From Myxococcales bacterium (GTDB lineage: Bacteria; Myxococcota_A; Polyangia; Haliangiales; Haliangiaceae), in NCBI GenBank assembly GCA_016716835.1, contig JADJUW010000001.1, positions 1,175,001 to 1,239,000 on the forward strand: DNA of 64,000 nucleotides. The letters run 5' to 3'. The first letter of the stretch is position 1; each line of letters opens with the position of its first letter. The position numbers and the translations under genes were made by a program. Shown in pieces: positions 47,138 through 59,254 of the stretch. A model generated the notes under the pieces. That model was not told the origin of the DNA, did no database searches, and worked only from the letters and a program-made list of their open reading frames with translations.

Positions 47138-48025
47138 TTAGACAAGGATGTCGAGCAGCTGCAGGCGCGTGAGATAGCCTTCGAAGGCGGCGCCAAATTC
47201 TTCAATGAGCAAATCGAGCTCGATGGTGACCCGCTGCGATAGGGCACGGATCACGCGGCCGCTTACCGGAATCTCGGCACCGGCGAGATCGAGCACACCC
47301 GTCAGCCAATCGTCGACCGACGGCACCGGCGCCGTCTTGGGCCACTGCACCGAGAAGTGTGTGCGCGAGAGTTCGAGCACGGTAAGCGCGCCCGATTCGG
47401 TGCGCAAGCTGGCCGCGAGCGCGGGCGGCGGCTCGACGCGGTAGTTGATGCGCCGATTGTTGGAAATCAGCACGTCGAGCGCGTCGTGCACCGGCGCGGA
47501 GAGCGGCGTTTCTGGCGCATCAAGCACGAGTTCGCGCAGTTTTTTGAGCTGTTTTTGGGTACGCACCAGGTTGGTCCGCATGTCGGCCATGCGGCGCTGA
47601 TCGCGCTGAACCTTGTCGGCGACCACCCCAAGCAAATTAACCAGGAAGCGCAGCCCCATCTCCTGCTGCTCGCGAAAAAAGGCCTGCAGCTTGGCGGCGT
47701 CCATGGCCCACACCGTCGCCTCGCCATCGACCGAGGCCCGACACGTTCGCCCAAGGTTGGTCAGCGCGCCAAGCTCGCCAATGAGCGCCGGGGGGCGCAG
47801 GCGGTAGATGTCGTCGCCCGGCCGGTCGAGTAAAACCTCGCCTGAGGTCAAAAGATAAAACGACATGGCCGGCTCGCCAACGTCAAAAATGAGGTCGGCA
47901 GTGTTTTCCTTTTGCCACAGCCCGGCAGGCACAAACAAGGCGGCCACGGCTTCGAGCTCGCTGTCACCAAACCCCGAAAACAGGGGGATGGTCTTGATAT
48001 CGCTGATGCTGGGGCGCGCCGACAT
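47138..48025 (-). CDS. Cyclic-nucleotide-binding-domain protein with C-terminal PilZ-like region
   Basis: 295 aa from the ATG at 48025. Residues 10-130 are a cNMP-binding (Crp-like) fold: IPLFSGFGDSELEAVAALF, then MSFYLLTSGEVLL, then ALIGELGALTNLGRTCRASV, corresponding to the beta-roll and phosphate cassette. A helical coiled segment follows (ADKVQRDQRRMADM). Residues 190-295 (NNRRINYRVEPPPAL, PVSGRVIRALSQR) resemble PilZ, where Arg pairs bind c-di-GMP, although the classical RxxxR...DxSxxG set is not complete. There is no helix-turn-helix, so it is a cytoplasmic sensor or adaptor rather than a transcription factor. Confidence 0.75.
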   Translation of the reverse strand: MSARPSISDIKTIPLFSGFGDSELEAVAALFVPAGLWQKENTADLIFDVGEPAMSFYLLTSGEVLLDRPGDDIYRLRPPALIGELGALTNLGRTCRASVDGEATVWAMDAAKLQAFFREQQEMGLRFLVNLLGVVADKVQRDQRRMADMRTNLVRTQKQLKKLRELVLDAPETPLSAPVHDALDVLISNNRRINYRVEPPPALAASLRTESGALTVLELSRTHFSVQWPKTAPVPSVDDWLTGVLDLAGAEIPVSGRVIRALSQRVTIELDLLIEEFGAAFEGYLTRLQLLDILV

Positions 48026-48067
48026 GACCGGACGATACACGAATTCCACCGGCCGTGCAGCCCGCGG

Positions 48068-50928
<2,861 letters not shown>

Positions 50929-50968
50929 GGTTTACTGCGTTTGCCCAGACTTGGCAGGGGCCCGAACG

Positions 50969-52531
50969 CTAAAATCGAAGGCCAACGCCGGCGCCGACGG
51001 AAATAAAAACATCGCGTGCGCCCGCGACATCTTGGGTCGCGAGATCTCCATCACGGCCGCTGGTCTGCTCCGCGCCCGCCTCGAAATCAAACCCGAGCAA
51101 GGCGGCGTTGGCGGCCAGCCGAATCAGCACGCGCTTGGTCACGGCGATGTTGACCGCAAGGTCGCCCTGGCCGCCCGTGATCTTTGATCGCCCGTATTCT
51201 TGCGGCGTCTGAATGTCGCCGGCCTTGAGTACCAAAAAGAAGCGTCCACCTACCGAAAGGGCGACCTTCTCGCCGAGGCCAAAGCTAAAGGCGAGCCCGG
51301 GGTCCACATAGCGATACGTGACGTCTGGCAAATCGAGGGCAAGGCCGTCGCCCAGCGGGCTGCGATCGACAATAAAATCGCGCGCGGCATAACCAACGCT
51401 GGGCTGGACCGTGGCCGTCCGGCCAAGGCGAAAGCGTAGGGCGATGCCGCCGCCCCATTGCTGCAACGTCGTCGGAAGATCGGTGCCCGCGGCCTGGCTG
51501 CTTCGCACGTTGAGCACGAGCGCGCGCTCGAAGTTGCCATACACGCCAAGCGCGCCAACCACGCCGCCGCGGGACGCGAGCGGGAACGCCTCGAACTCGA
51601 CCTTGGCGCCCGGCACGATGCTGCCCTTATAGCCGCCAGGTTGTTCGGCAAACCCATCGCGAAACCCGGTGAACTTCAGCGAGCGACTTAGCACCGAGAA
51701 TTCCGCGGCGGCCCAGAACGATTCGAGCTGGCGGGGGGTGCGGGGCTTGGACGGGCCCTTTGCATCGCGGTCATCGCGATCGTCATCCCTATCATCGTCG
51801 TCCCGATCATCGTCCTCGTCCCGACGCGAACGTCGAGGCTTATCGTCATCGCCCCTGTCGTCGTCGCGATCGCGCGCGCGCCGCGGTTCGCGGTCGGCAT
51901 CTTCATCATCTGCGGACCGGCGGTCGCGCTCGGTGTCGCGATCGCGGCCTTTGCTCCACCCAGAATCGCGATCATCGCGATCGGGGTCGGGCTCGCGATC
52001 GCGCGTCGGCTCATCGCGATCGCGCGCCGGGCGCGTCCCGCTTGGCTTGCCCACATTGTCAATGGCATCGCGTAGCGCCTCACCTAGTTCTTTCTTGGCC
52101 GCGTCATCGAGCCCGCCCTTGTAGGTGACAAATAGCTTTTTCACCGCCCGCCCGCTGGTATCGCGCACCCACAGCGTCAGCTCGGCCCCGCCACGCGACT
52201 GCACGAGCTTGCCATCGAGCACGTAGTCCACGCGCGTGCGCGCGGCGATGTTTTCCATGTCTTCGATGGAGAGCCCATCGCCCTTGAGCAGATCATAGAT
52301 CTTGCTGACCTCGCGCTGCGACGCCAGCGTATAGTGATCGACGAGCATGTCGCGCAGCTCGACCACCAGCTCATCTTGCTTGTCGCCCTCGACGGGCAAC
52401 ACCGCCAGCTTGGTCTCGGCCCACGCCGAGGTGACCATCAACAAGCTGGCCAACAGGACGACGGCACTGGCGGCCCGCGAGCGCACCGGCCGCGGCCCCC
52501 GCCCTCCTACGATGAAAAAGCGAAATGCCAT
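50969..52531 (-). CDS. Exported CsgG/TolB-like protein with charged linker and beta-barrel C-terminus
   Basis: 520 aa from the ATG at 52531. A signal peptide (VVLLASLLMVTSAWA) precedes an N-terminal domain resembling CsgG/TolB-N-type folds (TKLAVLPVEGD...ELVVELRDMLVDHYTLASQREV...YVLDGKLVQ). Then comes about 90 residues of almost only Asp, Arg, Glu and Lys (RDRDEPTRDRE through DDDDRDDDRDDRD). The last 230 residues look like an outer-membrane barrel with short amphipathic strands, ending FISVGAGVGLRF. The charged segment could bind divalent cations or be a flexible spacer. The palindrome at 52660 lies about 130 nt upstream of the start. Confidence 0.75.
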   Translation of the reverse strand: MAFRFFIVGGRGPRPVRSRAASAVVLLASLLMVTSAWAETKLAVLPVEGDKQDELVVELRDMLVDHYTLASQREVSKIYDLLKGDGLSIEDMENIAARTRVDYVLDGKLVQSRGGAELTLWVRDTSGRAVKKLFVTYKGGLDDAAKKELGEALRDAIDNVGKPSGTRPARDRDEPTRDREPDPDRDDRDSGWSKGRDRDTERDRRSADDEDADREPRRARDRDDDRGDDDKPRRSRRDEDDDRDDDDRDDDRDDRDAKGPSKPRTPRQLESFWAAAEFSVLSRSLKFTGFRDGFAEQPGGYKGSIVPGAKVEFEAFPLASRGGVVGALGVYGNFERALVLNVRSSQAAGTDLPTTLQQWGGGIALRFRLGRTATVQPSVGYAARDFIVDRSPLGDGLALDLPDVTYRYVDPGLAFSFGLGEKVALSVGGRFFLVLKAGDIQTPQEYGRSKITGGQGDLAVNIAVTKRVLIRLAANAALLGFDFEAGAEQTSGRDGDLATQDVAGARDVFISVGAGVGLRF

Positions 52532-52659
52532 CATAGCCAATTGATCATACGCACCAACGTGGCTCAAAGGTGTGTGAGCACCGCACGATCCGTCAATTTT
52601 CGCCGCATGCATATGTAAGCCCGTCGCGGCGCTGGCGCGTGGCGTGCCATACCGCCCGC

Positions 52660-52671
52660 CCTACATGTAGG
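52660..52671. promoter_or_regulatory. 12-bp palindrome CCTACATGTAGG
   Basis: An exact copy of the core of the 27339-27354 palindrome, in the 158-nt gap between the methyltransferase stop (52690) and the CsgG-like gene start (52531), that is, in the promoter region of the latter. A related CATATGTAAG lies 50 nt closer to the gene. Confidence 0.45.
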
Positions 52672-52689
52672 CCAGCCTGATCGCTTCGC

Positions 52690-53829
52690 CTAGGCCATCG
52701 CGTAGAGATAGAAGTAGCTGCGGAGATTGCCATTGGCCAGTGGCTTTTTCTGCTGCCATGGGTGCCCGAACGCCTGTTCAAAGTCGGGATGATCGACGAT
52801 CACGGCCATGCGCCACCCGACAAACTGCGCCGCCCAATCGCCAAGATCTTGATATAGCCCGAAGATGTCGGCATCGCGCATGCGGTCGTCATAAGGTGGG
52901 TTGACGACGATGACGCCCGTGTTGCCAACCTCACCGCTGGCGGCGCCAGTTAACGCGATCACGTCGGCCGGCGCCAGCGCGCGAAAATCGCCGCATCGCC
53001 ACGCGATGCCACGCGCCCTCGCCTGCTCGGCGTTGTTGCGCGCGCTCGCGAGCACGCCGACATCGAGCTCATTGCCAACGATATGCGGCACGGTATCGGG
53101 AAAAAGCGGCGGTAGGCCGCTCATGCGCGCCGCCGCGGTCGCCATTAACGCCGCCTCGATACAAATCGTACCGGCGCCGCACATCGGATCAAAAAAGATC
53201 TCGCGGCGTGCATCATAGCGACTGAGCATGACCAACGAGGCCGCGAGATGCTCGCGCAACGGCGCCTCACCCGCCTGCGCGCGATAGCCGCGCTGAGACA
53301 GCGAACGTCCGCCAAGATCGAGCGAAACAACCAGGCGCTCATCGTCATCGACGCGGGCCGAAAGCAAGAGGTCGGGGCGCTCGGCATCGATCGCGAGCTT
53401 ATGGCCGCGCGCTTGCAAGCCATCGACAATGGCATTCTTTACCGTGCCGACGATTTGCCGTTCGCCCGCCGCAAACGACGTCGTACGCGTCGCCCCAACC
53501 GAGAGGGTGCGGGCGCTGCCCCACCACGCGCGGTCATCGGCCTCGACCTCGGCGCGCAATTCGTCATAAAGCGGCTCAAGTCGCTTCGCGTCGAGACGAA
53601 ATAGATCGCGCAGCACGCGCGCGCTCGTCCGGTGATAGCCGAGGGCGAGTTGGGCGAGGTCGTCGGCAAAGGGATAGAGCAGCGTGCCGACGCCCGCGCG
53701 CTTTGCCGCTGGTGGTCGGCGCGCCAGCGCCTTGGTGGCGAGCCGCGACAGCTCACCCTCCATGACCTTGTTAGTCTGGGCCGAGCCAACGAGACGCAAG
53801 ACGTCGACGCGCACGCCGCCTTGTAGCAC
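52690..53829 (-). CDS. THUMP-containing rRNA methyltransferase, RlmL-like
   Basis: 379 aa from a GTG at 53829; the reading frame extends further upstream only through the preceding gene. The THUMP RNA-binding part spans about 80-170 (FAAGERQIVGTVKNAIVDGLQ). The methyltransferase part has motif I FFDPMCGAGTICIEAAL, a GNELD acidic loop, motif IV IVVNPPYDDRM, and the C-terminus GNLRSYFYLYAMA. This is the RlmL/YcbY-type 23S rRNA m2G methyltransferase architecture. The start is 5 nt downstream of the MutH-like stop, so the two genes are translationally adjacent, probably by operon economy rather than shared function. Confidence 0.85.
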   Translation of the reverse strand: MLQGGVRVDVLRLVGSAQTNKVMEGELSRLATKALARRPPAAKRAGVGTLLYPFADDLAQLALGYHRTSARVLRDLFRLDAKRLEPLYDELRAEVEADDRAWWGSARTLSVGATRTTSFAAGERQIVGTVKNAIVDGLQARGHKLAIDAERPDLLLSARVDDDERLVVSLDLGGRSLSQRGYRAQAGEAPLREHLAASLVMLSRYDARREIFFDPMCGAGTICIEAALMATAAARMSGLPPLFPDTVPHIVGNELDVGVLASARNNAEQARARGIAWRCGDFRALAPADVIALTGAASGEVGNTGVIVVNPPYDDRMRDADIFGLYQDLGDWAAQFVGWRMAVIVDHPDFEQAFGHPWQQKKPLANGNLRSYFYLYAMA

Positions 53830-53834
53830 AGTCT

Positions 53835-54788
53835 TCAGGGTGCCGGTGGCGCCGCGCCGCCACACAGCATCGTCAGCAGCCCGGTCGCGATGAAAAACTG
53901 TTTGTGGAGGTAATGGGCCTGCTGCGTCGTGCCTGCGGGCCCTTTGGGGCGCAGATGGAGATAGCGCGCGCAAAGCGCCCCAACGTCGGGCGTCGCCTCG
54001 AGATAATACCAAGCGACGATGGTGGCATCGCCATCAGGCAGGTCTGCGCGACAAAGCCACAACACGCGCGCGAGCTTGCGCATCGGCGCGCCGTCCTCCA
54101 TGCAGATGGCGGGGTCTTCGACAATACGCCAGCGGCCCGCGGCGACTTCCGCCACGGGTACCGTCTTGATTTCGACGTCCCCACGCCAGTCGGGCTCATC
54201 GTGCCCCCGCTCCACCACGCCTAACATGGCCGCGACGCGCGCGCCCCATGCGCCCTTATCGCGCCCGCGCCCGCCAAGCCGAACGCCGATGAGACCGTGT
54301 GCCCGCGCCCGCAGCTCGTCAATCGACTCGGGCTCGGCGAGCGTCGTCCAACCAGGATCAGCCGCGAGAGGCAACGTGGTAACCACCGTCTTGCCATCAT
54401 GCGAGCCCATGCCCAACATGGGATGCAGCGCAACGACGCGCGGCCCTACGAGCACGGCGCGGTAGCTCACTGCATCGGCGCGCGTTAGCTCGCACCAAAG
54501 CGCCCATCGCAGGGCGCCAATTGATGTGCCGTGCATTTGAGTGGTCGGCAAGATGCGCTGCGCGGCAAAGGCAAGCTCATCCGCGTTGCACTCGCTAAGC
54601 ATCGCAGGAAGATCGCGCGCCCATCGGGTTGCCAAGGCGCGCTGGGCTTGTCGCAAGCCCAACGTTGGCGAGCACGCCACGTCGATCAGGACGTGACTAG
54701 CCGATCGCCGCTGGCCCCGGCGCCACCGCAGCAGGCGCCACACCCCGTCGCCCGGCAATGCCGCCGCCAGGGCCTCCACCGCCGTCAT
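53835..54788 (-). CDS. MutH/Sau3AI-type endonuclease homologue
   Basis: 317 aa from the ATG at 54788. The C-terminal half holds the MutH/Sau3AI core: LIGVRLGGRGRDKGAWGARVAAMLG, then EPDWRGDVEIKTVPV, giving the D...ExK metal site, then MRKLARVLWLCRADLPDGDA. MutH nicks the unmethylated strand at hemimethylated GATC in mismatch repair. The ~150-residue N-terminal part (MTAVEALAAALPGDGVW...) is additional. There is no adenine methylase beside it; the next gene is an RNA methyltransferase of RlmL type, so it is not an obvious restriction-modification pair. Confidence 0.78.
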   Translation of the reverse strand: MTAVEALAAALPGDGVWRLLRWRRGQRRSASHVLIDVACSPTLGLRQAQRALATRWARDLPAMLSECNADELAFAAQRILPTTQMHGTSIGALRWALWCELTRADAVSYRAVLVGPRVVALHPMLGMGSHDGKTVVTTLPLAADPGWTTLAEPESIDELRARAHGLIGVRLGGRGRDKGAWGARVAAMLGVVERGHDEPDWRGDVEIKTVPVAEVAAGRWRIVEDPAICMEDGAPMRKLARVLWLCRADLPDGDATIVAWYYLEATPDVGALCARYLHLRPKGPAGTTQQAHYLHKQFFIATGLLTMLCGGAAPPAP

Positions 54789-54840
54789 CGGCACATCATG
54801 CCACAATTGCTGCCGTGCGCCCCGCACTTGCCATACACTG

Positions 54841-55350
54841 ATGCCAATGGCGCGCGGTTTGCGATGGAGCCTGATCGTGTTGGCAACGCTGAGTGCGTGC
54901 CAGGCGATGGAATCGCAGGGCCAAGGGCAGGCCCGCCGCGACGACGAGCTTGCACGACGCCTCACCACCCACCTCGGCACCATGGCCGGCATCACAACCA
55001 TCTCGCTCGCGATCACCAGCGACGAGGCCGACCTCACCTGGCTCCCCGGGGCCGTGCCTGCGTGCTCGGCGCGTGTTGCGGTGATGCTGTCGGTCAACGA
55101 TGCGTCGGCGAGCGAGGCCATTACGGCCGCGGTGCGGGCGCAGCTCGGCGCGTTGCTGCCGCATGCGTGCCCAGCGACCATCACGATTTCGCCGATCGCC
55201 GCCTCAGCTCGTGACCGAGGCGCCTTGGCCAGCGTAGGGCCGTTTCGCGTCGCCGCGGCGAGCAAACGCCCGCTGCAACTCACGCTGGCGGCAATGCTCA
55301 TCGCCCTGGGCGCCCTGCTCTTTTTTATGCGCCGGGTCGTCGCGGCATGA
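54841..55350 (+). CDS. Small lipoprotein, possible FliF/YscJ-like ring domain with C-terminal helix
   Basis: 169 aa. The signal has lipobox LSAC (LIVLATLSACQAM). The mature domain (ELARRLTTHLGTMAGITTIS, then SARVAVMLSVNDASASEAI, then LLPHACPATITISPI) follows the strand-helix pattern of the ring-building motif in YscJ/FliF proteins, where a periodic L..L...GV...V and A.V.V..... run occurs. A C-terminal membrane helix (LAAMLIALGALLFFMRRVV) also matches SctJ topology. No other secretion or flagellar gene is adjacent. The fold is suggested by pattern only; an unrelated lipoprotein remains possible. Confidence 0.5.
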   Translation: MPMARGLRWSLIVLATLSACQAMESQGQGQARRDDELARRLTTHLGTMAGITTISLAITSDEADLTWLPGAVPACSARVAVMLSVNDASASEAITAAVRAQLGALLPHACPATITISPIAASARDRGALASVGPFRVAAASKRPLQLTLAAMLIALGALLFFMRRVVAA

Positions 55351-56392
55351 TCGCCCAATAGTCGAGCGAGAGGACGATGCGCGGATCGTAGGGCGTTGCG
55401 CTGCCCAGCGGGGGCGCCACCGGTACGGCGGCGCTGTCGGCGCAATTTTTGGCGGCGCACAGACGCAACCGCAAGGCGCCAACGCCCGCGTGCGTCGCCA
55501 CCGGCGTTGCCTGCAGGACCTCGGTCCACGCCGACAACGTGTCGCCCGCGAACGTCGGATTGACGTGCGTGCCGCTGTTCCACGCCGCCATGTAGAGCAC
55601 GTTCTCGAGGCCGCTACATGACAACGCATGCGCCACGGAAATGACATGCCCGCCATACACCAGCCGTCGCCCAAACTTGCTCGTCGCCATCTGCTGCGCA
55701 TCGAAGTGAACGCGCGCGTTGTTTTGATAAAGCCGCGTTGCGAAGGTGTGGTCGGACTCATCGAGCGTCATCCCGCCGGCGTGGCGGATCACCTCGCCCT
55801 CGGCGTAGTCGTCAAACCAACGCGTGCCACCAAGCGCCCACTGGAGATCGCCGAGGCGATCGAGCTTAAACGTTGGCGTTGGCATCCGCGCGGCGGCCAC
55901 CTCAGTGGGCAAACTAGGTACGACGGCTACCGCGGCGGGGCTTGCGGGGTCGCGTTTGGGTACCAGCACCCAACGCACAAACTGCAAGACCACCTGACCG
56001 CGCTGGTTGCTGCCGGTCGTGCGCACATAGACGATGCCCGTCGCGCCGCTTGAGGTTTCTTTGATGCCGATAACTTCGCTCTGGGCCTGTAGCGTATCAC
56101 CCGGATAGACCGGCTCGAGAAACCGCACATCCGCATAGCCTAGGTTGGCAACGGCATTATACGAGATGTCGGCGACCGTCTTGCCAAACACCAAATGAAA
56201 CGTCAGCAGCTCGGGCGCCATCTCGCGCACCAGCCCCAGCCCCTGCGCAAATTCCGTCGAAGAGCTCAGCGCGCGCCGATCGCCGGTCAGCGCGATATAG
56301 AGCGCGAGATCGCCACCATGCACGGTGCGCGGCACCGCGTGGCGCAACACCTGCCCGATGGCAAAATCTTCGAAAAAACGACCTGCCTGCAT
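55325..56392 (-). CDS. Double MaoC-domain dehydratase (mesaconyl-CoA hydratase-like)
   Basis: 355 aa with two hotdog halves. Residues 1-140 (FEDFAIGQVLRHAVPRTVHG, then MAPELLTFHLVFGKTVAD) and 190-310 (WFDDYAEGEVIRHAGGMTLDE, then FGRRLVYGGHVISVAHALS) each carry the MaoC GD/YGG-H-type hydratase features. Proteins of this length and layout hydrate C5 enoyl-CoAs such as mesaconyl-CoA. The exact substrate is uncertain. The 3' end overlaps the convergent lipoprotein gene by 26 nt, and a separate CitE-like gene at 21731 is of possibly related chemistry. Confidence 0.82.
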   Translation of the reverse strand: MQAGRFFEDFAIGQVLRHAVPRTVHGGDLALYIALTGDRRALSSSTEFAQGLGLVREMAPELLTFHLVFGKTVADISYNAVANLGYADVRFLEPVYPGDTLQAQSEVIGIKETSSGATGIVYVRTTGSNQRGQVVLQFVRWVLVPKRDPASPAAVAVVPSLPTEVAAARMPTPTFKLDRLGDLQWALGGTRWFDDYAEGEVIRHAGGMTLDESDHTFATRLYQNNARVHFDAQQMATSKFGRRLVYGGHVISVAHALSCSGLENVLYMAAWNSGTHVNPTFAGDTLSAWTEVLQATPVATHAGVGALRLRLCAAKNCADSAAVPVAPPLGSATPYDPRIVLSLDYWAIMPRRPGA

Positions 56393-56480
56393 GCCACTTC
56401 ATACCGCACCAGAGCGGCCCGCGCGGTTTGAAGCGGCAACTTGTGGCGCGCAGATCACGCCCGACGGAGTGGGCGCCGAC

Positions 56481-57689
56481 TTATTCGCCGAGCAAAAACG
56501 AATAGCTCAACGTGGTTTGGCTGCCATCCCACTCTGGGAAGCTCGCGCCTTGCGTCGCCGCAACCACGCAATCGCCGGTTGGCGTGCCCGCAAAGGCACC
56601 CGACGCGGTCACCTTGGTCACCTTGCCCGATGGCATCACGGTCACGCGAACCGCGACGGTGCCAGCTTCCTTGTGTTTCTTGTAGCAACCGCTCGCGGCG
56701 GGCGAGACGGCGCCAAACGCCTTCTTAATATCGGAGCGCGAAAGCTCGGTGCGCTCGATCTTGCGCTGCTCTGCCTCGGCTTCGCGGTCGACGATGCCGG
56801 TGCGGCTGGAGGCATCGCTGAGCAGATCATCAATTGACTTGTCACCCGTCGACGTCGCCGCCTTCGGGGCGATCGCTGGTACCGCTGCCGGCGCGGCAAC
56901 GACCTCCGCGGCCGCCGTCTTGGCGGCGAGCTTGCCCACTTTGTCCTTTGGCACCGAGGCCCCAACATCGATGAGCTGCTCTGGCGCTTGAACAACCGTT
57001 GTAGGGTCCGCGGCGGGAATCACGGCAGGCTCAAGCGCGGAAGGCGCTGCGATCGCGACCGCTTGGGCCACGGTTGTTTCCTTGGTCGTCGCAGCGATGG
57101 GCGCTTTGCCGGTCCCGATGGTAGCCCACAAGAGGCCACCGAGCGCTGCCGCGGCGAAAACGCCAGCAACCGTGAGCCATAACTTTTTGTTGTTGCCACC
57201 GGAAGCAGCACGCGTCGGCGGGTTTGACGCCACCGATGATCCAAACGAGCTAATCGCAGGCGACACCGCCATCTCGGCCGTTGCCGGTGCCGGGGCGGCG
57301 GGCCGCGTAATTGATTCGAACGAGGCCGAGGCGGCGCTTGCGTCGCTCACTGGCGCTGAGGCGACAAAAACTTGATCAACCTTGGTGCCTTGTGCACGCA
57401 GCGGAGGCTTGGCGGGCACGCTGCCTTTGGGCGCAAGCGCCACCGTATTTGGCGTCACGACCTGCACGCCAAGATCGGTCTTGCTGTTGGGCAGCGCAAC
57501 GGCTTTGAACGAGGCCGAGGTGGACGCCAGCGAGGCGATTTCGGAATCACCTTGGCTCGTCGCACGGCGCGAACGCGCGCGCGCGGAGTTGGCCAATTCC
57601 TTTAGATCATGGAGCCCCGAAAACTCGTCGTCGTCGGCGGCGTCGGTGGTCGATGGTGGCGTCGAATTCGGCGTTGTGTCAGTTTGCAT
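56481..57689 (-). CDS. AgmX/PglI C-terminal-domain protein (TonB-like topology)
   Basis: 402 aa. An unstructured Ser/Ala/Thr-rich N-terminus (1-165) precedes a single membrane helix (KLWLTVAGVFAAAALGGLLW, at about 172), then a long Ala/Val/Pro periplasmic spacer, then a C-terminal domain (300-402). That domain carries SDIKKAFGAVSPAASGCYKKHKE and TVAVRVTVMPSGKVTKV. The latter matches AgmX/PglI-type domains, relatives of the TonB C-terminus found in myxobacteria where they are linked to gliding motility and envelope energy coupling. It is preceded by a membrane-protein operon on the same strand, 109 nt away, and may be part of it. Confidence 0.8.
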   Translation of the reverse strand: MQTDTTPNSTPPSTTDAADDDEFSGLHDLKELANSARARSRRATSQGDSEIASLASTSASFKAVALPNSKTDLGVQVVTPNTVALAPKGSVPAKPPLRAQGTKVDQVFVASAPVSDASAASASFESITRPAAPAPATAEMAVSPAISSFGSSVASNPPTRAASGGNNKKLWLTVAGVFAAAALGGLLWATIGTGKAPIAATTKETTVAQAVAIAAPSALEPAVIPAADPTTVVQAPEQLIDVGASVPKDKVGKLAAKTAAAEVVAAPAAVPAIAPKAATSTGDKSIDDLLSDASSRTGIVDREAEAEQRKIERTELSRSDIKKAFGAVSPAASGCYKKHKEAGTVAVRVTVMPSGKVTKVTASGAFAGTPTGDCVVAATQGASFPEWDGSQTTLSYSFLLGE

Positions 57690-57798
57690 AGCTTATCCTC
57701 GGCGGCACGAAATCTAACGCCTACACCTAGGGGAGTACAAGACAAATTTTCAGTGTTCCCTGGCGTTTGGAGTTGCCAGGGCGTGCGGCGGGCGTGCG

Positions 57799-58429
57799 CT
57801 AAATTGGCTCGTCGCGCCGCGCCGCGGCCGCTACGCGCGCGGCAATCGCAAGGCCTTGCGGCGACTGCGCGACCTCAACTGGCAAGGCAGCGACGGCGCG
57901 CTGCAGCATCGCGTGGGATGCCTGCCGGCGCGCACGTTCGGCCTCTATGGCGCGACTTAGCTCGTCATAGAATTCCTGCAACCAATCACCACGCCGCAGC
58001 GGTGCCAGATGTGGCAGCTGGCCCCCCTCGATTTGCTCGAAATACGCCCCCATTTTGTGCAAGGGGCCGGCGAAGCGATGGGTGATAAATAAGACGTACA
58101 GCGCAAGCGCGACCGCCAACCCAAGGCCGGCGGCGACCATCTTGATTACTAGGGCGCGATCTCGCGAGGCCATCAAGGGCGCGTTTTGTTCACCAAGCGC
58201 CGAGTAGCTCGCATCGGTGAGCGCCATCTCGGCGATGTCGCGGTCGATCACTTCGCTGGCACGGCGCTCCTGCTGATAGATCAGGCCCCCAAGCAGGGTG
58301 GCGACCGCGACCGCGATCACGACGACAAACGCGATATAGCGCAATTGCAGGCCTCGATCGATGAGCAGCGAATTCATCCGGCGAACCGGCTTGCTCGCAT
58401 GCATCGCCGGGGGCTGAGCACCCGTGGGT

Positions 58430-58437
<8 letters not shown>
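57799..58437 (-). CDS. Two-helix membrane protein with HAMP-like region, no output domain
   Basis: 212 aa. A cytoplasmic N-terminus (to about 33), helix 1 (RYIAFVVVIAVAVATLLGG), a periplasmic loop of about 55 residues, helix 2 (VAAGLGLAVALALYVLF), then HRFAGPLHKMGAYFEQIEGG, which resembles a HAMP first helix with its Pro-containing AGPL signature. A helical C-terminus of about 75 residues follows, with no kinase, cyclase or methyl-accepting domain. The start overlaps the end of the upstream gene by 8 nt. It looks like a sensory membrane protein acting through a partner. Confidence 0.65.

Positions 58438-59253
<816 letters not shown>

Positions 59254-59254
<1 letters not shown>

Noticed and set aside
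50929..50968. Glycine riboswitch ahead of gcvP
   Set aside because: Only 40 nt separate gcvP from the next gene, far too short for the aptamer.
52690..54788. MutH-like gene plus methyltransferase as a restriction-modification system
   Set aside because: The methyltransferase has a THUMP domain and NPPY motif of RlmL-type rRNA enzymes, not a DNA methylase.
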